The notes beneath the pieces were generated by a model. The model saw nothing but the letters and a program-made list of their open reading frames with translations. It searched no databases and had not been told where the DNA came from. From Hydrogenobaculum sp. Y04AAS1 (GTDB lineage Bacteria; Aquificota; Aquificia; Aquificales; Aquificaceae), in assembly GCF_000020785.1 (NCBI RefSeq), contig NC_011126.1, positions 434,001-498,000 on the forward strand: a DNA stretch of 64,000 bases, in the 5' to 3' direction. The number at the start of each line of letters is the position of its first letter. The stretch's first letter is position 1. This document shows, one piece after another, positions 1-9,461 of this stretch. The position numbers and the translations under genes were made by a program.

Positions 1-49
1 ATTTTTCTTTGAGTAAAGGATTTGGATAAACAAGGATTTCGTATATCAA
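1..49 (-). CDS. def: Peptide deformylase, N-terminal start only (partial)
   Basis: Sixteen codons are visible before the window ends. Read from a TTG start at 49-47 they give MIYEILVYPNPLLKEK, which matches the usual deformylase opening (hydrophobic strand, then a P-[DN]-P-x-L-[RK] turn). The TTG overlaps the TGA stop of the upstream ACT-domain gene as TTGA, which implies translational coupling. Deformylase removes the N-formyl group from nascent proteins. The metal-binding motifs lie outside the window, so the call rests on the N-terminus alone. Confidence 0.6.
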   Translation of the reverse strand, partial: MIYEILVYPNPLLKEK

Positions 50-543
50 AGGACCTCTTTGCAAACCTCCTGCAAAGATATATCTACGTTTAGCTCTTTT
101 GACAAATCCTTTAAAGCTTTTTCTAAAGATGATAAACTAACGTCTTTAAGCTCTACTTCCATAAGCATTATATATATATTTTTCACCTTGTGAGTCCTAA
201 GATCGGTTATGTTTATATTTTTTGATGCTAAAAGCTTTGAAACGCTGTAAACTATGCCGGCTTTATCCGCTCCATATATGGATATAATAGCGTTGCAATT
301 TGACTCTTCTTGGGGTTCTTTGTCTTCTACTGGTTTTATGTCTACTTCTATATCCTCTAGGTCAAAATCTTCTTTTTGTATGGGGTTTTTAGAAGTAAAA
401 AGAAGCATAATAACAAACTGACCAGATAATCTGCTCATAGATGAGTCTTCTATGTTGGCACCCATCTTGTACAAAATCTCTGTAATAGAGGCTACAATCC
501 CAGGTTTATCTTTTCCAAAAGCTGTCAGTATATATTTTTTCAT
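46..543 (-). CDS. ACT-domain regulatory protein, GcvR-like
   Basis: A 165-residue protein with two tandem ACT domains. The first starts at the N-terminus (FGKDKPGIVASITEIL) and the second near residue 83 (YGADKAGIVYSVSKLL). This two-ACT layout is that of the glycine-cleavage repressor GcvR family, whose members bind amino acids or partner regulators and have no DNA-binding domain. The ATG at 543 is chosen because a longer in-frame ORF would run into the tRNA-Gly gene. It is followed by def with overlapping stop and start. The ligand is unknown, and a glycine link is only inferred from family resemblance. Confidence 0.7.
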   Translation of the reverse strand: MKKYILTAFGKDKPGIVASITEILYKMGANIEDSSMSRLSGQFVIMLLFTSKNPIQKEDFDLEDIEVDIKPVEDKEPQEESNCNAIISIYGADKAGIVYSVSKLLASKNINITDLRTHKVKNIYIMLMEVELKDVSLSSLEKALKDLSKELNVDISLQEVCKEVL

Positions 544-549
544 ATTAAA

Positions 550-624
550 TGGAGCGAGCGACGGGACTCGAACCCGCAACAACCACGTTGGCAACGTGGT
601 GCTCTACCATTGAGCTACGCTCGC
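550..624 (-). tRNA. tRNA-Gly (anticodon GCC)
   Basis: The reverse complement folds as a complete cloverleaf: acceptor GCGAGCG/CGCTCGC, D-arm GCTCAATGGTAGAGC, anticodon stem CCACG/CGTGG with loop TTGCCAA (anticodon GCC), and T-loop GGTTCGAGTCC. Discriminator T and an encoded CCA end the gene at 550. It lies between the ACT-domain gene and the divergent fumC. A TATAAT box at 641-636 predicts a short 5' leader. Confidence 0.95.
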
Positions 625-635
625 TTAGAATTTCC

Positions 636-641
636 ATTATA
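636..641 (-). promoter_or_regulatory. -10 box of tRNA-Gly promoter
   Basis: TATAAT on the minus strand lies 11 bases upstream of the mature tRNA 5' end. TTGCAT about 17 bases further upstream (664-659) is a plausible -35. Confidence 0.6.
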
Positions 642-715
642 TCACATCTATATCGTTTATGCAACATGATATGTATCAATTTATATGAAAGATACTTTGT
701 ATATGGCTTTTGATA

Positions 716-721
716 TATAAT
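716..721 (+). promoter_or_regulatory. -10 box upstream of fumC
   Basis: TATAAT ends 26 bases before the fumC ATG, leaving room for a leader that carries the Shine-Dalgarno TAGGAG at 735-740. No convincing -35 is visible. Confidence 0.45.
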
Positions 722-747
722 ATTAAAAAGCTTTATAGGAGTGTAGT

Positions 748-2142
748 ATGGAGTATAGGATTGAAAGAGATACCATGGGCGAAGTAAAAGTCCCAGCCGA
801 TAAGTACTGGGGAGCTCAAACTCAAAGATCTTTAATGTATTTTAACATTTCAAACGATATAATGCCTATTGAAACAATAAAGGCTTTGGCTCTCATCAAA
901 AAAGCAGCAGCTATTGTAAACAACGAACTTGGAAAACTAGATGATTATAGAAAAGATCTCATTGTAAGAGTAGTAGATGAGATATTAGAAGGCAAACTAG
1001 ATGAACATTTTCCTTTAAAAGTATGGCAAACTGGTTCTGGAACCCAAAGCAATATGAATGTAAATGAGGTAATAGCAAATAGAGCGGCTGAGCTAGCGGG
1101 TAAACCCTTAGGCTCTAAAGACCCAATACATCCAAACGATCATGTTAACATGTCTCAGTCTTCCAACGATACATTCCCAACTGCTATGCATATATCTGCA
1201 GTACAAATCCTTCAAGATAAGCTCATACCATCTATAGAGTATCTAAGAGATGCTTTAAAGGAAAAAGCCGAAGAATTTAAGGATATTGTAAAAATAGGAA
1301 GGACTCATCTTCAAGATGCTGTACCAATGACCCTTGGACAAGAATTTGGTGGGTATGTGCATCAGTTAGACACTGCCCTTGAGCGTATAAAGTTGGTGTT
1401 ACCGGAGTTAAAAGAAATAGGTATAGGTGCAACAGCAGTAGGCACAGGTCTAAACGCTACAAAAGGTTTTGATAAAAGGATGGTAGAGGTTTTATCAGAG
1501 CTTACCGGTATAGATTTTAAATTGTCTAGAAACAAGTTTGCGTTTTTAAGTTCTCACGATCCTTTTGTGATGGCAAGCGGTGCTATGAAATCTTTAGCGG
1601 CGGCTTTGATGAAGATAGCCAACGATATAAGATGGCTTGGCTCTGGTCCAAGAGCTGGCATAGGAGAACTCATACTCCCAGCCAATGAACCTGGTTCTTC
1701 AATAATGCCAGGGAAGGTTAATCCCACACAATCAGAAGCTATGACGATGGTTTGTGTGCAGGTGATGGGAAACGATACGGTTATAGGCTTTGCCGACTCC
1801 CAAGGTAATTTTGAACTAAACGTGTTTAATCCAGTGATTATATTTAACTTTTTAAACTCTGCAAAACTTCTATCTGATGCTATGAGATCATTTGCCGATC
1901 ACATGGTAAAGGGTATAAAACCAAACCTAAAGAAAATAAACTCTTATGTGCAAGAGTCTCTTATGCTTGTGACAGCACTTAATCCTTACATTGGTTATGA
2001 TAACGCTGCAAAAATAGCCAAAACTGCCTATGAAAAAGATATATCTTTAAAGCAAGCTGCAATAGAGCTTGGCATACTTACAGAAGAGGAGTTTGATAAA
2101 TACGTAAGACCGGAGAAGATGGCAAAACCCCATGAAGATTGA
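748..2142 (+). CDS. fumC: Fumarate hydratase class II
   Basis: A 464-residue class II fumarase, the normal length for the iron-independent homotetrameric enzyme that interconverts fumarate and malate. The superfamily signature [11 protein letters not shown] is near residues 316-326. [14 protein letters not shown] near residue 97 and the SSND substrate-binding stretch near residue 139 are also present. In Aquificales this step runs in the reductive TCA cycle during CO2 fixation. The ATG has a Shine-Dalgarno TAGGAG. The 3' end overlaps bioA by 11 bases, which suggests co-transcription. Confidence 0.95.
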   Translation: MEYRIERDTMGEVKVPADKYWGAQTQRSLMYFNISNDIMPIETIKALALIKKAAAIVNNELGKLDDYRKDLIVRVVDEILEGKLDEHFPLKVWQTGSGTQSNMNVNEVIANRAAELAGKPLGSKDPIHPNDHVNMSQSSNDTFPTAMHISAVQILQDKLIPSIEYLRDALKEKAEEFKDIVKIGRTHLQDAVPMTLGQEFGGYVHQLDTALERIKLVLPELKEIGIGATAVGTGLNATKGFDKRMVEVLSELTGIDFKLSRNKFAFLSSHDPFVMASGAMKSLAAALMKIANDIRWLGSGPRAGIGELILPANEPGSSIMPGKVNPTQSEAMTMVCVQVMGNDTVIGFADSQGNFELNVFNPVIIFNFLNSAKLLSDAMRSFADHMVKGIKPNLKKINSYVQESLMLVTALNPYIGYDNAAKIAKTAYEKDISLKQAAIELGILTEEEFDKYVRPEKMAKPHED

Positions 2143-3466
2143 ATCTTTGATGTTTTTAGAATCAACAGACAGAACATATTTTTGGCATCCATTTACCCAA
2201 ATGAAGGTTTATGAAGAAGAAGGGGGCATTATATTTGAAAAAGGGGAAGGAGTTTATCTATACGATATTTATGGAAACAAATATATAGATGCTATATCCT
2301 CTTTGTGGTGCAATATCCACGGACACAATCACCCAAAACTAAACCAAGCCCTTATAAACCAGCTCAACAAAGTGGCTCATACCACAACACTTGGAAACTC
2401 CAACGTACCGGCTATTATGTTGGCTAAAAAACTTGTGGACATAACACCTTCTTGCCTTGAAAGGGTTTTTTACTCTGAAGACGGCGCTGAGGCTATGGAA
2501 ATAGCTATTAAGCTTAGTTATCATTACTTTAAAAACTTAGACCAAGAAAGACCTTATTTTATAAGTTTTGAAGGGGCTTATCACGGTGATACCATAGGAA
2601 GTGTAAGTGTTGGTAGTGTTTCTTTGTTTCACGATACTTATAAGCCTTTACTTTTTAAAACCTACAAACTCCCATCTCCATATCATTTTACAAAAACTAG
2701 TAGCACTGAAGAGCTTCTTGATATGCTTGAAAAGCTTTTAAAGGATATACATGATAAAACCTCAGCTATAGTTATGGAATCTGGTATGCAAGCAGCTTCT
2801 GGATTCTTAGTGTATCCTAAGGGTTTTATGAAAAGCGTTTATGAAATGGCTAAGCATTACGGTGTTCTTTTTATAGCCGATGAAGTGGCCACTGGTTTTG
2901 GTAGGACCGGTAGCATGTTTTATGTAGAACAAGAGGATATATGTCCAGATTTTATGGCTCTTGGTAAAGGTATAACCGGTGGTTATATGCCTTTGGCAGC
3001 CACACTTACCACAAAAGAAATATACGATGCTTTTTTAGGTGAGTATGAAGAACTAAAACACTTTTTCCATGGCCATACATACACTGGCAACAATCTAGCA
3101 TGCGCAGTGGCTCTTAAGAATATAGAGATCTTTGAAGAAGAAAACGTATTGGGGCTTTTAAAAGAAAAAATAGAATATCTTGAAAAACGTCTAAAAGAGT
3201 TTGAATCTTTAAAACACGTTAAAGAGACAAGACAGCTTGGATTTATGGCTGCCATTGAACTAGCCAAAGACAAGAAAAAGCCCTATGAACTAAAAGAACG
3301 AATAGGTTTTAAAGTGGCAAATTACGCTAAGAAAAAAGGTGTATTTTTAAGACCTCTTGGAAACAACATGATACTTGTGATGCCCCTTTCTATAGGCTTT
3401 GAAGAGATGGATAAGGTTTTAGATGTTTTGCATGAGTCCATAAAAGTTGTAACGGAGAGCCTATGA
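2132..3466 (+). CDS. bioA: Adenosylmethionine-8-amino-7-oxononanoate aminotransferase
   Basis: A 444-residue class III PLP aminotransferase that makes 7,8-diaminopelargonate for biotin. The N-terminus [12 protein letters not shown] is typical of Bio[12 protein letters not shown] carries the PLP-binding Asp near residue 250, and [16 protein letters not shown] carries the Schiff-base Lys near residue 278. The start lies inside the 3' end of fumC. bioD (20721) and bioF (38112) are elsewhere in the window, so the biotin genes do not form an operon here. Confidence 0.92.
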   Translation: MKIESLMFLESTDRTYFWHPFTQMKVYEEEGGIIFEKGEGVYLYDIYGNKYIDAISSLWCNIHGHNHPKLNQALINQLNKVAHTTTLGNSNVPAIMLAKKLVDITPSCLERVFYSEDGAEAMEIAIKLSYHYFKNLDQERPYFISFEGAYHGDTIGSVSVGSVSLFHDTYKPLLFKTYKLPSPYHFTKTSSTEELLDMLEKLLKDIHDKTSAIVMESGMQAASGFLVYPKGFMKSVYEMAKHYGVLFIADEVATGFGRTGSMFYVEQEDICPDFMALGKGITGGYMPLAATLTTKEIYDAFLGEYEELKHFFHGHTYTGNNLACAVALKNIEIFEEENVLGLLKEKIEYLEKRLKEFESLKHVKETRQLGFMAAIELAKDKKKPYELKERIGFKVANYAKKKGVFLRPLGNNMILVMPLSIGFEEMDKVLDVLHESIKVVTESL

Positions 3467-3861
3467 AATATTTTCTTTTAAAAACAGAACCAAGCTCTTA
3501 TTCTTACGATATGCTTGAAAAAGAAGGTAAAACCGTTTGGGACGGGGTTAAAAATCCCTTAGCTCAAAAGTTTATTAAAAGCGCAAAACCAGAAGATATG
3601 GCATACATATATCACACAGGTGATGAAAAGGCTATTGTAGGTTTGGCAAAGATAGTATCTTCACCCTATCAAGATTCTTCTGGTTTGTTTGTTTTTGATA
3701 TAGTACCCATAAGAAGATTAAAAAGAAAGATAAGCCTTTCAGAGATAAAATCCATAGAGGCTTTTAAAGATTTTTATTTGGTTAAGATGCCAAGGCTTTC
3801 TGTGATGGAAGTGCCTGAGCATCTTGTAAAAGTTATTGAAAATTTAGAGCAATCGTTATGA
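3463..3861 (+). CDS. EVE domain protein
   Basis: A 132-residue single-domain protein that opens [17 protein letters not shown] and continues VWDGVKNPLAQKFI. This is the usual start of the EVE (thymocyte nuclear protein 1) fold, a PUA-related domain thought to recognise modified bases in DNA or RNA. The stand-alone form has no nuclease partner here. It overlaps bioA by 4 bases (ATGA) and the next gene by 4 bases, so it is in one operon. The ligand is not predictable from sequence. Confidence 0.85.
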   Translation: MKYFLLKTEPSSYSYDMLEKEGKTVWDGVKNPLAQKFIKSAKPEDMAYIYHTGDEKAIVGLAKIVSSPYQDSSGLFVFDIVPIRRLKRKISLSEIKSIEAFKDFYLVKMPRLSVMEVPEHLVKVIENLEQSL

Positions 3862-4424
3862 GTACTATGACTAAAGAGATAGATATTTCCTCTGCTAAAA
3901 AGCTTGGTATAATGGGCAGTTTGTTTCTTTGTCTTTTTTTTATACCTTTTTTGGGTGTGTTTGCTTTTTTTGCTGGGATGTCTTTGATTTTGATGGCTTT
4001 CAATAGATTTAGTAAGGTCTTTGACAACGATAAGTTATTTAGTAAATTCTTACAAGCTTTTGTGCCGAGTATAATACTTGGTTTTGCGGTGCTCATCTTT
4101 GAGCTTATGTTTGGTTTTGGATTTGTTTTATCAAAAGTTTATAAAACAGGTTTTAACGAAGGGGCGTTTTTCTTTTTGGTTAGTCTTATGATTTTTGTAG
4201 GGGTTTATCTGGTTGGCATGTTTATATCTTACAATTATAAAAAGGCTTTTCATGAGCTTTCAAAAGCCACAAACCACAAGCTTTTTGAAACTGTTGGAAA
4301 GTTGATGTTTTTTGGTTCTACGCTGGTAATATTCTTTGTGGGTATACTTATAGTCTATATCTCTTATATATTGCTTTTGATAGCTTTTATAAAACTACCA
4401 AACAAACTCAATCATCTTTTGTAA
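3858..4424 (+). CDS. Integral membrane protein, DUF996-like
   Basis: A 188-residue protein with about four hydrophobic segments, near residues 17-45, 70-95, 103-125 and 150-180. The opening (AKKLGIMGSLFLCLFFIPF) and the following hydrophilic stretch with FSKVFDNDKLF resemble the DUF996 membrane family. The function is unknown. It is last in the fumC-bioA-EVE operon, starting at an ATGA overlap, and its 3' end overlaps the convergent gene at 4412. Confidence 0.6.
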   Translation: MSTMTKEIDISSAKKLGIMGSLFLCLFFIPFLGVFAFFAGMSLILMAFNRFSKVFDNDKLFSKFLQAFVPSIILGFAVLIFELMFGFGFVLSKVYKTGFNEGAFFFLVSLMIFVGVYLVGMFISYNYKKAFHELSKATNHKLFETVGKLMFFGSTLVIFFVGILIVYISYILLLIAFIKLPNKLNHLL

Positions 4425-4762
4425 GGAAACTCTAGTTCTAATTCTATTTCTTTTACTTGTCTTTCATACTCTCTTAGTAAGAGTTTGCCAGTTCTTGATA
4501 AATCGTAGTATGTATGGTTTCTATGTTTTAGAGATTTTAATCTTTTATCTTTTGAATGGTAGTTTATAATGGGGGCTGTCACTTTTTGGAGCAGCCCCAT
4601 ATCTAAAAGTTTTTTATGTATATCAAAAGCCTCTTGAAGGCTTATATGAAATCTATGGGAGATGAGCTTTGAGTAATCTGGTCCCATTGTTTTGTGGTAT
4701 TTTAGGATTTTTAGCTCTAAGTCCGATAGTTCGTACTCATGCCCTTCAAACACAAATTTCAT
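4412..4762 (-). CDS. DUF2250-like winged-helix protein
   Basis: A 116-residue protein with a predicted winged-helix core: [23 protein letters not shown], then a second helix pair ending [11 protein letters not shown] conserved-looking [20 protein letters not shown] tail follows. GPDY, the short helices and the HTYY...LTR-like end are typical of DUF2250, which is known mainly from archaea and thermophilic bacteria. It could be a small DNA-binding regulator, but no target is evident. The start overlaps the end of glyA by 17 bases. Confidence 0.6.
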   Translation of the reverse strand: MKFVFEGHEYELSDLELKILKYHKTMGPDYSKLISHRFHISLQEAFDIHKKLLDMGLLQKVTAPIINYHSKDKRLKSLKHRNHTYYDLSRTGKLLLREYERQVKEIELELEFPYKR

Positions 4763-5999
4763 CTTTTAATTCTTTGTAAAGGGGAAACGCTTCACAAAGA
4801 TCTTTTACTTGCTCTCTTGCTTTTTGCAGTGTATCTTCGGAATAGTTCTTTAGCACCTTAGCTATTATCTTTGCTATAATCTTCATTTGATCTTCTTTCA
4901 TGCCTCTGGTGGTAAGAGCAGGCGTTCCTATTCTGATACCGCTTGTTTTCGTAGGTGGCAATGGATCGAAGGGCACTGCGTTTTTGTTTACTGTAATACC
5001 AGCTTCTCCAAGTCTATTTTCCGCTTCTTTTCCGGTGATACCTATGTTTCTAAGATCCACAAGCACCATGTGGGAATCTGTCCCGCCGGTAAGTACGTTT
5101 ATTCCTTCTTTTAAAAGCTCTTCTGCCAGCACTCTTGCATTTTCCACCACTTGTTGAGCGTATTGTTTAAATTCGTCGCTCATGGCCTCCTTGAAACAAA
5201 CAGCTTTTGCCGCTATAACATGCATCAAAGGTCCACCTTGGGTGCCTGGAAATACGCTTTTATCTATGTCTTTTGCAAATTCTTGTTTTGATAAAATAAA
5301 TCCGCTCCTTGGTCCTCTGAGGGTTTTATGAGTGGTAGAAGTTACAAAATGAGACACTTCCACTGGACTAGGATACACCCCACCAGCTATCAAACCAGCA
5401 TAATGAGCCATATCTACCATCAAGTATGCTCCTACAGAATCAGCTATTTCTCTCATCTTAGCCCAGTCTATCACTCTTGGGTAAGCGGAGGCTCCACCTA
5501 TTATCATTTTGGGTTTATGCTCTTTGGCAAGTTTATACATTTGATCGTAATCTATAAGATAATCGCTTTCCCTAACACCATAATAAACTGCGTTATATAT
5601 CTTGCCAGAAAAATTTACTGTAGCACCATGTGTTAGGTGTCCTCCATGGGCTAAGCTCATACCGAGTATTGTATCACCTGGCTTTAACACAGCCATATAA
5701 ACTGCCATGTTAGCTTGAGAACCAGAGTGAGGTTGAACGTTGGCGTGTTCTGCTTTAAACAACTCTTTAGCTCTTTGGATTGCAAGATCCTCTACTATAT
5801 CTACGTACTCACAACCACCATAATAACGTTTATGGGGTAATCCTTCTGCGTACTTATTTGTAAGCACCGAACCTTGGGCTTCCATAATTTCAAGAGATGT
5901 AAAATTTTCCGATGCTATCATCTCAAGGTAAGAATTTTGTCTATTTAGCTCTGATGCTATAGCATCGTATACTTCTTTGTCTTTGGCTTTTAAAAGCAT
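4746..5999 (-). CDS. glyA: Serine hydroxymethyltransferase
   Basis: A 417-residue PLP enzyme that converts serine and tetrahydrofolate into glycine and 5,10-methylene-THF. The PLP-lysine motif [12 protein letters not shown] is near residue 226, and [12 protein letters not shown] and the ENFTS motif are present. The length is the bacterial standard. An AGGAGG Shine-Dalgarno lies just upstream of the ATG. It follows ugd after 11 bases and is probably transcribed with it. Its product feeds ThyX (12724) with methylene-THF. Confidence 0.96.
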   Translation of the reverse strand: MLLKAKDKEVYDAIASELNRQNSYLEMIASENFTSLEIMEAQGSVLTNKYAEGLPHKRYYGGCEYVDIVEDLAIQRAKELFKAEHANVQPHSGSQANMAVYMAVLKPGDTILGMSLAHGGHLTHGATVNFSGKIYNAVYYGVRESDYLIDYDQMYKLAKEHKPKMIIGGASAYPRVIDWAKMREIADSVGAYLMVDMAHYAGLIAGGVYPSPVEVSHFVTSTTHKTLRGPRSGFILSKQEFAKDIDKSVFPGTQGGPLMHVIAAKAVCFKEAMSDEFKQYAQQVVENARVLAEELLKEGINVLTGGTDSHMVLVDLRNIGITGKEAENRLGEAGITVNKNAVPFDPLPPTKTSGIRIGTPALTTRGMKEDQMKIIAKIIAKVLKNYSEDTLQKAREQVKDLCEAFPLYKELKDEICV

Positions 6000-6010
6000 A
6001 AAAAACCTCC

Positions 6011-7333
6011 TTAAACGCCTATTTGATAATACTCAAAGCCTAAACTTTCAAGCTTTTCTTTGTTATACTGGTTTCTACCATCAAATATTATTGGATTTTT
6101 AAGCCTTTTTTTCATCTCTTCAAAATCTGGACTTCTAAACTCTTTCCATTCTGTTATAAGAAATAGAGCATCGGCGTTGTTAAGAGCATCGTACTTACTC
6201 TTAAAATAAGATACATTTGGGTTGTCTTTTAGATAAAAGTTTTTTGCTTGCTCCATCGCTACCGGGTCGTAAGCTTTGACCTTGGCACCTCTTTTTGTCA
6301 GCTCATCTATTATAACCAAAGAACTTGCTTCCCTCATATCGTCGGTTTCTGGTTTAAAACTAAGTCCCCATACCGCAAAGGTTTTATCTTTTAAATCTTC
6401 TCCAAAACGTTTTACTGCTTTTTCTACTAGTACTTTTTTTTGTTTTGCGTTTACATCTTCCACAGCTTTTAAAATCTTTGGCTCATAATCCACATTTTGG
6501 GCTATTTTTATAAGGGCGTTTACATCCTTAGGGAAACAGCTTCCCCCATACCCACACCCTGGATATATAAAATGATATCCTATTCTTGGATCAGAACCTA
6601 TACCTACCCTAACTTTATTTACATCTGCTCCCACTCTTTCGCATATGTTTGCTATTTCGTTCATAAAGCTTATCTTGGTGGCAAGCATAGCATTGGCAGC
6701 GTATTTTGTCATTTCTGCAGATTTTACATCCATAGCTATAAATCTTTCATGGTTTCTGGTAAAAGGAGCATAAAGTTCTTTCATTAGCTCCATCGCCTCT
6801 TTTGAATCGGCCCCCACTATTACTCTATCTGGTTTCATAAAATCTTCCACAGCTGCACCTTCTTTTAAAAACTCTGGGTTTGATATAACGTCAAAGCTTA
6901 TATTTACACCACGCTTGTCTAACTCTTCTTGGATAACTTCTCTAACTTTTATAGCTGTGCCAACGGGTACCGTGGACTTGTTTATAACATACTTATGTCT
7001 ATTCATGTATTTTCCTATGTCTCTTGCCACACTTAACACATGTTTTAAATCTGCACTACCATCTTCTCCCATAGGTGTACCCACAGCTATAAAGATAATA
7101 TCTGTATTTTCAACAGCGTATTTTATGTCTGTGGTAAAAAATAGCCTTCCTTGAGATGTGTTTCTTTTTACAAGTTCTTCTAAGCCTGGTTCATAAATGG
7201 GTATGATGCCTTGTTTTAACTTTTCTATTTTCTCTTTGTCTATATCAACACAATAAACTTCATTGCCCATTTCGGCAAAGCAAGTACCTGTAACTAGTCC
7301 TACGTATCCAGTGCCTACTATCGATAGTTTCAT
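6011..7333 (-). CDS. ugd: UDP-glucose 6-dehydrogenase
   Basis: A 440-residue NAD-dependent enzyme that oxidises UDP-glucose to UDP-glucuronate for surface polysaccharides. [10 protein letters not shown] at residues 7-16 is the Rossmann nucleotide-binding loop. The catalytic Cys is in [11 protein letters not shown] around residue 260, and the C-terminal UDP-binding domain follows. A TATAAT box ends six bases before the ATG, with no Shine-Dalgarno between, so a leaderless transcript starting within the 3' flank of yebC is likely. Confidence 0.93.
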   Translation of the reverse strand: MKLSIVGTGYVGLVTGTCFAEMGNEVYCVDIDKEKIEKLKQGIIPIYEPGLEELVKRNTSQGRLFFTTDIKYAVENTDIIFIAVGTPMGEDGSADLKHVLSVARDIGKYMNRHKYVINKSTVPVGTAIKVREVIQEELDKRGVNISFDVISNPEFLKEGAAVEDFMKPDRVIVGADSKEAMELMKELYAPFTRNHERFIAMDVKSAEMTKYAANAMLATKISFMNEIANICERVGADVNKVRVGIGSDPRIGYHFIYPGCGYGGSCFPKDVNALIKIAQNVDYEPKILKAVEDVNAKQKKVLVEKAVKRFGEDLKDKTFAVWGLSFKPETDDMREASSLVIIDELTKRGAKVKAYDPVAMEQAKNFYLKDNPNVSYFKSKYDALNNADALFLITEWKEFRSPDFEEMKKRLKNPIIFDGRNQYNKEKLESLGFEYYQIGV

Positions 7334-7339
7334 GCTTTT

Positions 7340-7345
7340 ATTATA
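7340..7345 (-). promoter_or_regulatory. -10 box of ugd (leaderless type)
   Basis: TATAAT on the minus strand ends 6 bases before the ugd ATG. With a normal 6-8 base discriminator the transcript would begin at or next to the start codon. Confidence 0.6.
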
Positions 7346-7348
7346 TCA

Positions 7349-8098
7349 TTAACCTAAAGCTGCTAATATATCTTTGTCTATTTCAAAGTTTGATATAACT
7401 TCTTGGACTTCATCAAGCTCATCAAGGTGTTCTAGCAAGTTTAGAAGCTTTTTAGCAGTATCTACATCTTTTATCTCTACAGTTGTTGTAGGAATAAGGC
7501 TTGTCTTAGCACTTTCTATTGTAAAGCCCTTGCTGGCTAAAATATCTTTTATCGTGTATACATCTTTAGGATTTGTGTAAACGATAAACATATCTTCAGT
7601 GGATTCAACATCGTCAGCCCCTGCTTCTAAAGCAGCTTCCATAAGCTTTTCTTCGTCTGTAGCTTCTTTCGGAATCTCTATTACACCTTTTTGCTCAAAC
7701 AAATAAGACACGCATCCAGAAGAACCTAGGTTTCCGCCATGTTTTGAAAAAGCGTGTCTTACTTCCGATGTAGCTTTATTCCTATTGTCAGTGGCTACTA
7801 CTACCATAATAGCTGTACCACCAGGGCCGTATCCTTCGTAAACTATTTCTTCCAAAGCTCCTTCTTTATCGTTGCCAGTCCCTCTTTTTATAGCTTTTTC
7901 TATGGTATCCATGGGCATACTTACTTTTCTTGCTGCTTCTATAGCAATTCTAAGCCTTGGGTTTGCGTTTGGATCTGGCCCGCCTAACTTTGTAGCTACT
8001 GTTATTTCTCTTATAAGCTTACCAAAAAGTTTTCCTTTTTGTGCATCAACTTTAGCTTTTTTATGCTTGATTTGCGCCCAATGACTGTGTCCTGCCAT
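7349..8098 (-). CDS. YebC/PmpR-family protein
   Basis: A 249-residue protein of the widespread YebC/TACO1 family, with the invariant N-terminus MAGHSHWAQIKHKKAKVDAQ and the typical YEGYGPGGTAIMV stretch near residue 86. Family members have been described as transcriptional regulators and as factors relieving ribosome stalling. The sequence does not decide which applies here. The ATG follows an AGGAGT Shine-Dalgarno, and the HTH-NosL gene ends 11 bases upstream, so the two are likely co-transcribed. Confidence 0.93.
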   Translation of the reverse strand: MAGHSHWAQIKHKKAKVDAQKGKLFGKLIREITVATKLGGPDPNANPRLRIAIEAARKVSMPMDTIEKAIKRGTGNDKEGALEEIVYEGYGPGGTAIMVVVATDNRNKATSEVRHAFSKHGGNLGSSGCVSYLFEQKGVIEIPKEATDEEKLMEAALEAGADDVESTEDMFIVYTNPKDVYTIKDILASKGFTIESAKTSLIPTTTVEIKDVDTAKKLLNLLEHLDELDEVQEVISNFEIDKDILAALG

Positions 8099-8109
8099 AT
8101 TTTAAACTC

Positions 8110-8694
8110 CTATTTATTAAGTTTTCCGATTTTAAGAATACTGCCGTATTTCATAAGATCCCATATCACCTTTGTAGCTTCTTCAAATTCAAAAACTTCC
8201 CCTCCAAATCCTGTTTTAAACATAATAGCATCTTCTTTTCTTGCAAAAGCCAAAGCAGAAGGAGAACAACAAGGCACTGCCGCAGAACCAAGTACATAGT
8301 AAGCAGAAGTACCGCTTAAAAGGTTGCAGGTAATAAAATCTTTAGTGGTTATTGCTTCTATAGGATCTAATATGCTTTTGTATAAAAGAAGCCCACAGTG
8401 AGGACAGCAAGTGTGTATCTGTTTGCCGTTTTCTAGATGGAATGTAAACCTCAATCTATCGTCATTTTCTTTATTACAAAAAGCACATGTATCTTTTTGC
8501 TTTTCTTGAGATTCTTTGATGTTTCTAGTTGCTACTTCTAACTTTCCATACTTTCTTACAATTAGGCCTTCTTTCTCAAGCTCCTTTAAATCTCTATATA
8601 TACTCATCAAAGAAACGCCAAATCTCTCTGCCAACTTTTTCGTATTTTGTTCGCCTTCTTTTATGAGCTTTAAAATTTCTCTTTTTCTATCCAC
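8110..8694 (-). CDS. DeoR-type HTH fused to NosL-like metal-binding domain
   Basis: A 194-residue two-domain protein. Residues 1-55 are a DeoR-type winged helix (ILKLIKEGEQNTKKLAERFG, then LIVRKYGK). Residues 68-190 resemble NosL, a copper-binding domain: a CAFC pair, THTCCPHCGLLLY, then AAVPCCSPSALAF and a GFGGEVFEF end. Seven or more cysteines suggest a bound soft metal. There is no signal peptide, so it acts in the cytoplasm and is probably a metal-responsive repressor (inference). The start is GTG, seven bases after TATAAT, so the mRNA is probably leaderless. Confidence 0.75.
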   Translation of the reverse strand: MDRKREILKLIKEGEQNTKKLAERFGVSLMSIYRDLKELEKEGLIVRKYGKLEVATRNIKESQEKQKDTCAFCNKENDDRLRFTFHLENGKQIHTCCPHCGLLLYKSILDPIEAITTKDFITCNLLSGTSAYYVLGSAAVPCCSPSALAFARKEDAIMFKTGFGGEVFEFEEATKVIWDLMKYGSILKIGKLNK

Positions 8695-8701
8695 TTATAT
8701 T

Positions 8702-8707
8702 ATTATA
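8702..8707 (-). promoter_or_regulatory. -10 box of HTH-NosL gene
   Basis: TATAAT on the minus strand ends seven bases before the GTG start. There is no Shine-Dalgarno between them. Confidence 0.55.
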
Positions 8708-8740
8708 ATTTGTTTTTGTCTTAAAAGCAAGATATAAGAT

Positions 8741-9331
8741 TTATAAAATCAAACTTTCTTTTTCCTTGCACTTTGAACAAACACCACATTCTTTACCATC
8801 TGTTGGGTTCATGCAACAAAAGGCTTTATCAAATAGTTCTTTTATAAAGTATCTATCGAATACATCTTTTTTAGACATACCAAGAAACGGTGTATCTACC
8901 TTGTAATCTCCATACATAGAAAATAGATCGTTTATGGTTTTTATGAAATTATAAGAATTATCTTTAAAAGCCACAAGACCCATGATACCTATGGCTATAA
9001 GGTTTGCATCAACAGCGTAAGCATATTTTAAGGCACTTATCAAAAGATCTAGGTTTCTAAAAGGAATCTCTACATCTTCATCATTTATAAATGCTCTTTC
9101 GTTGAAGTCCTCAAAAAAATCATTAGGAGCATGGCTTACTTTTAAAGGTTTTATGAGTTTATAGCTTTTAGATATATGATCTATTATATCTTTTAGATGT
9201 TTTAGCTCTTCCTCTTCCCATTTAAATCCGCTTTTTACATATATTGGATATATTTCATAGTTTTTATTTATATAATAGTTTAAAAGCGAGATACTATCAA
9301 AACCAGAGCTTACCAGACTAACTACTTTCAT
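8741..9331 (-). CDS. QueC-like 7-cyano-7-deazaguanine synthase-related ATPase
   Basis: A 196-residue N-type ATP pyrophosphatase. The PP-loop is SSGFDS at residues 8-13 rather than the common SGGxDS. PFRNLDLLISAL corresponds to the QueC GRN region, and VDTPFLGMSKKDVF also matches. The C-terminal zinc site CCMNPTDGKECGVCSKC has the QueC spacing. It probably makes preQ0 for queuosine, but it is shorter than typical QueC (about 230) and could use another substrate. The ATG is immediately after the SRP RNA, and its only Shine-Dalgarno-like AAGG lies inside that RNA. Confidence 0.65.
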   Translation of the reverse strand: MKVVSLVSSGFDSISLLNYYINKNYEIYPIYVKSGFKWEEEELKHLKDIIDHISKSYKLIKPLKVSHAPNDFFEDFNERAFINDEDVEIPFRNLDLLISALKYAYAVDANLIAIGIMGLVAFKDNSYNFIKTINDLFSMYGDYKVDTPFLGMSKKDVFDRYFIKELFDKAFCCMNPTDGKECGVCSKCKEKESLIL

Positions 9332-9414
9332 AAAAAACCTTGCACCCGAGACGGCAGGCTTACCGTTGCTTCCTTCCGGACCTGGCGGGGTTCACCCTGT
9401 CCCGTTGCAAGGTT
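9332..9414 (-). ncRNA. ffs: Signal recognition particle 4.5S-type RNA
   Basis: The minus strand carries the conserved SRP domain IV: CCAGGTCCGGAAGGAAGCA, with the GGAA tetraloop and symmetric internal loop. It is closed by complementary ends AACCTTGCA (9414-9406) and TGCAAGGTT (9344-9336), giving about 79 nt plus a T6 run (9337-9332). This is the short Alu-less bacterial form that binds Ffh. A TATAAT box lies 6 bases before the 5' end. The T-run abuts the ATG of the QueC-like gene. Confidence 0.95.
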
Positions 9415-9420
9415 ATTAAT

Positions 9421-9426
9421 ATTATA
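9421..9426 (-). promoter_or_regulatory. -10 box of the SRP RNA gene
   Basis: TATAAT on the minus strand lies six bases upstream of the inferred RNA 5' end at 9414. This sets the expected -10 to start-site distance for the rest of the window. Confidence 0.65.
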
Positions 9427-9461
9427 GCATAAATATTTTTTATGATATCATATTATTTCGT

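Noticed and set aside
544-594. N-terminal extension of the ACT-domain protein
   Set aside because: It would translate part of the tRNA-Gly gene; the ATG at 543 gives the normal ACT start.
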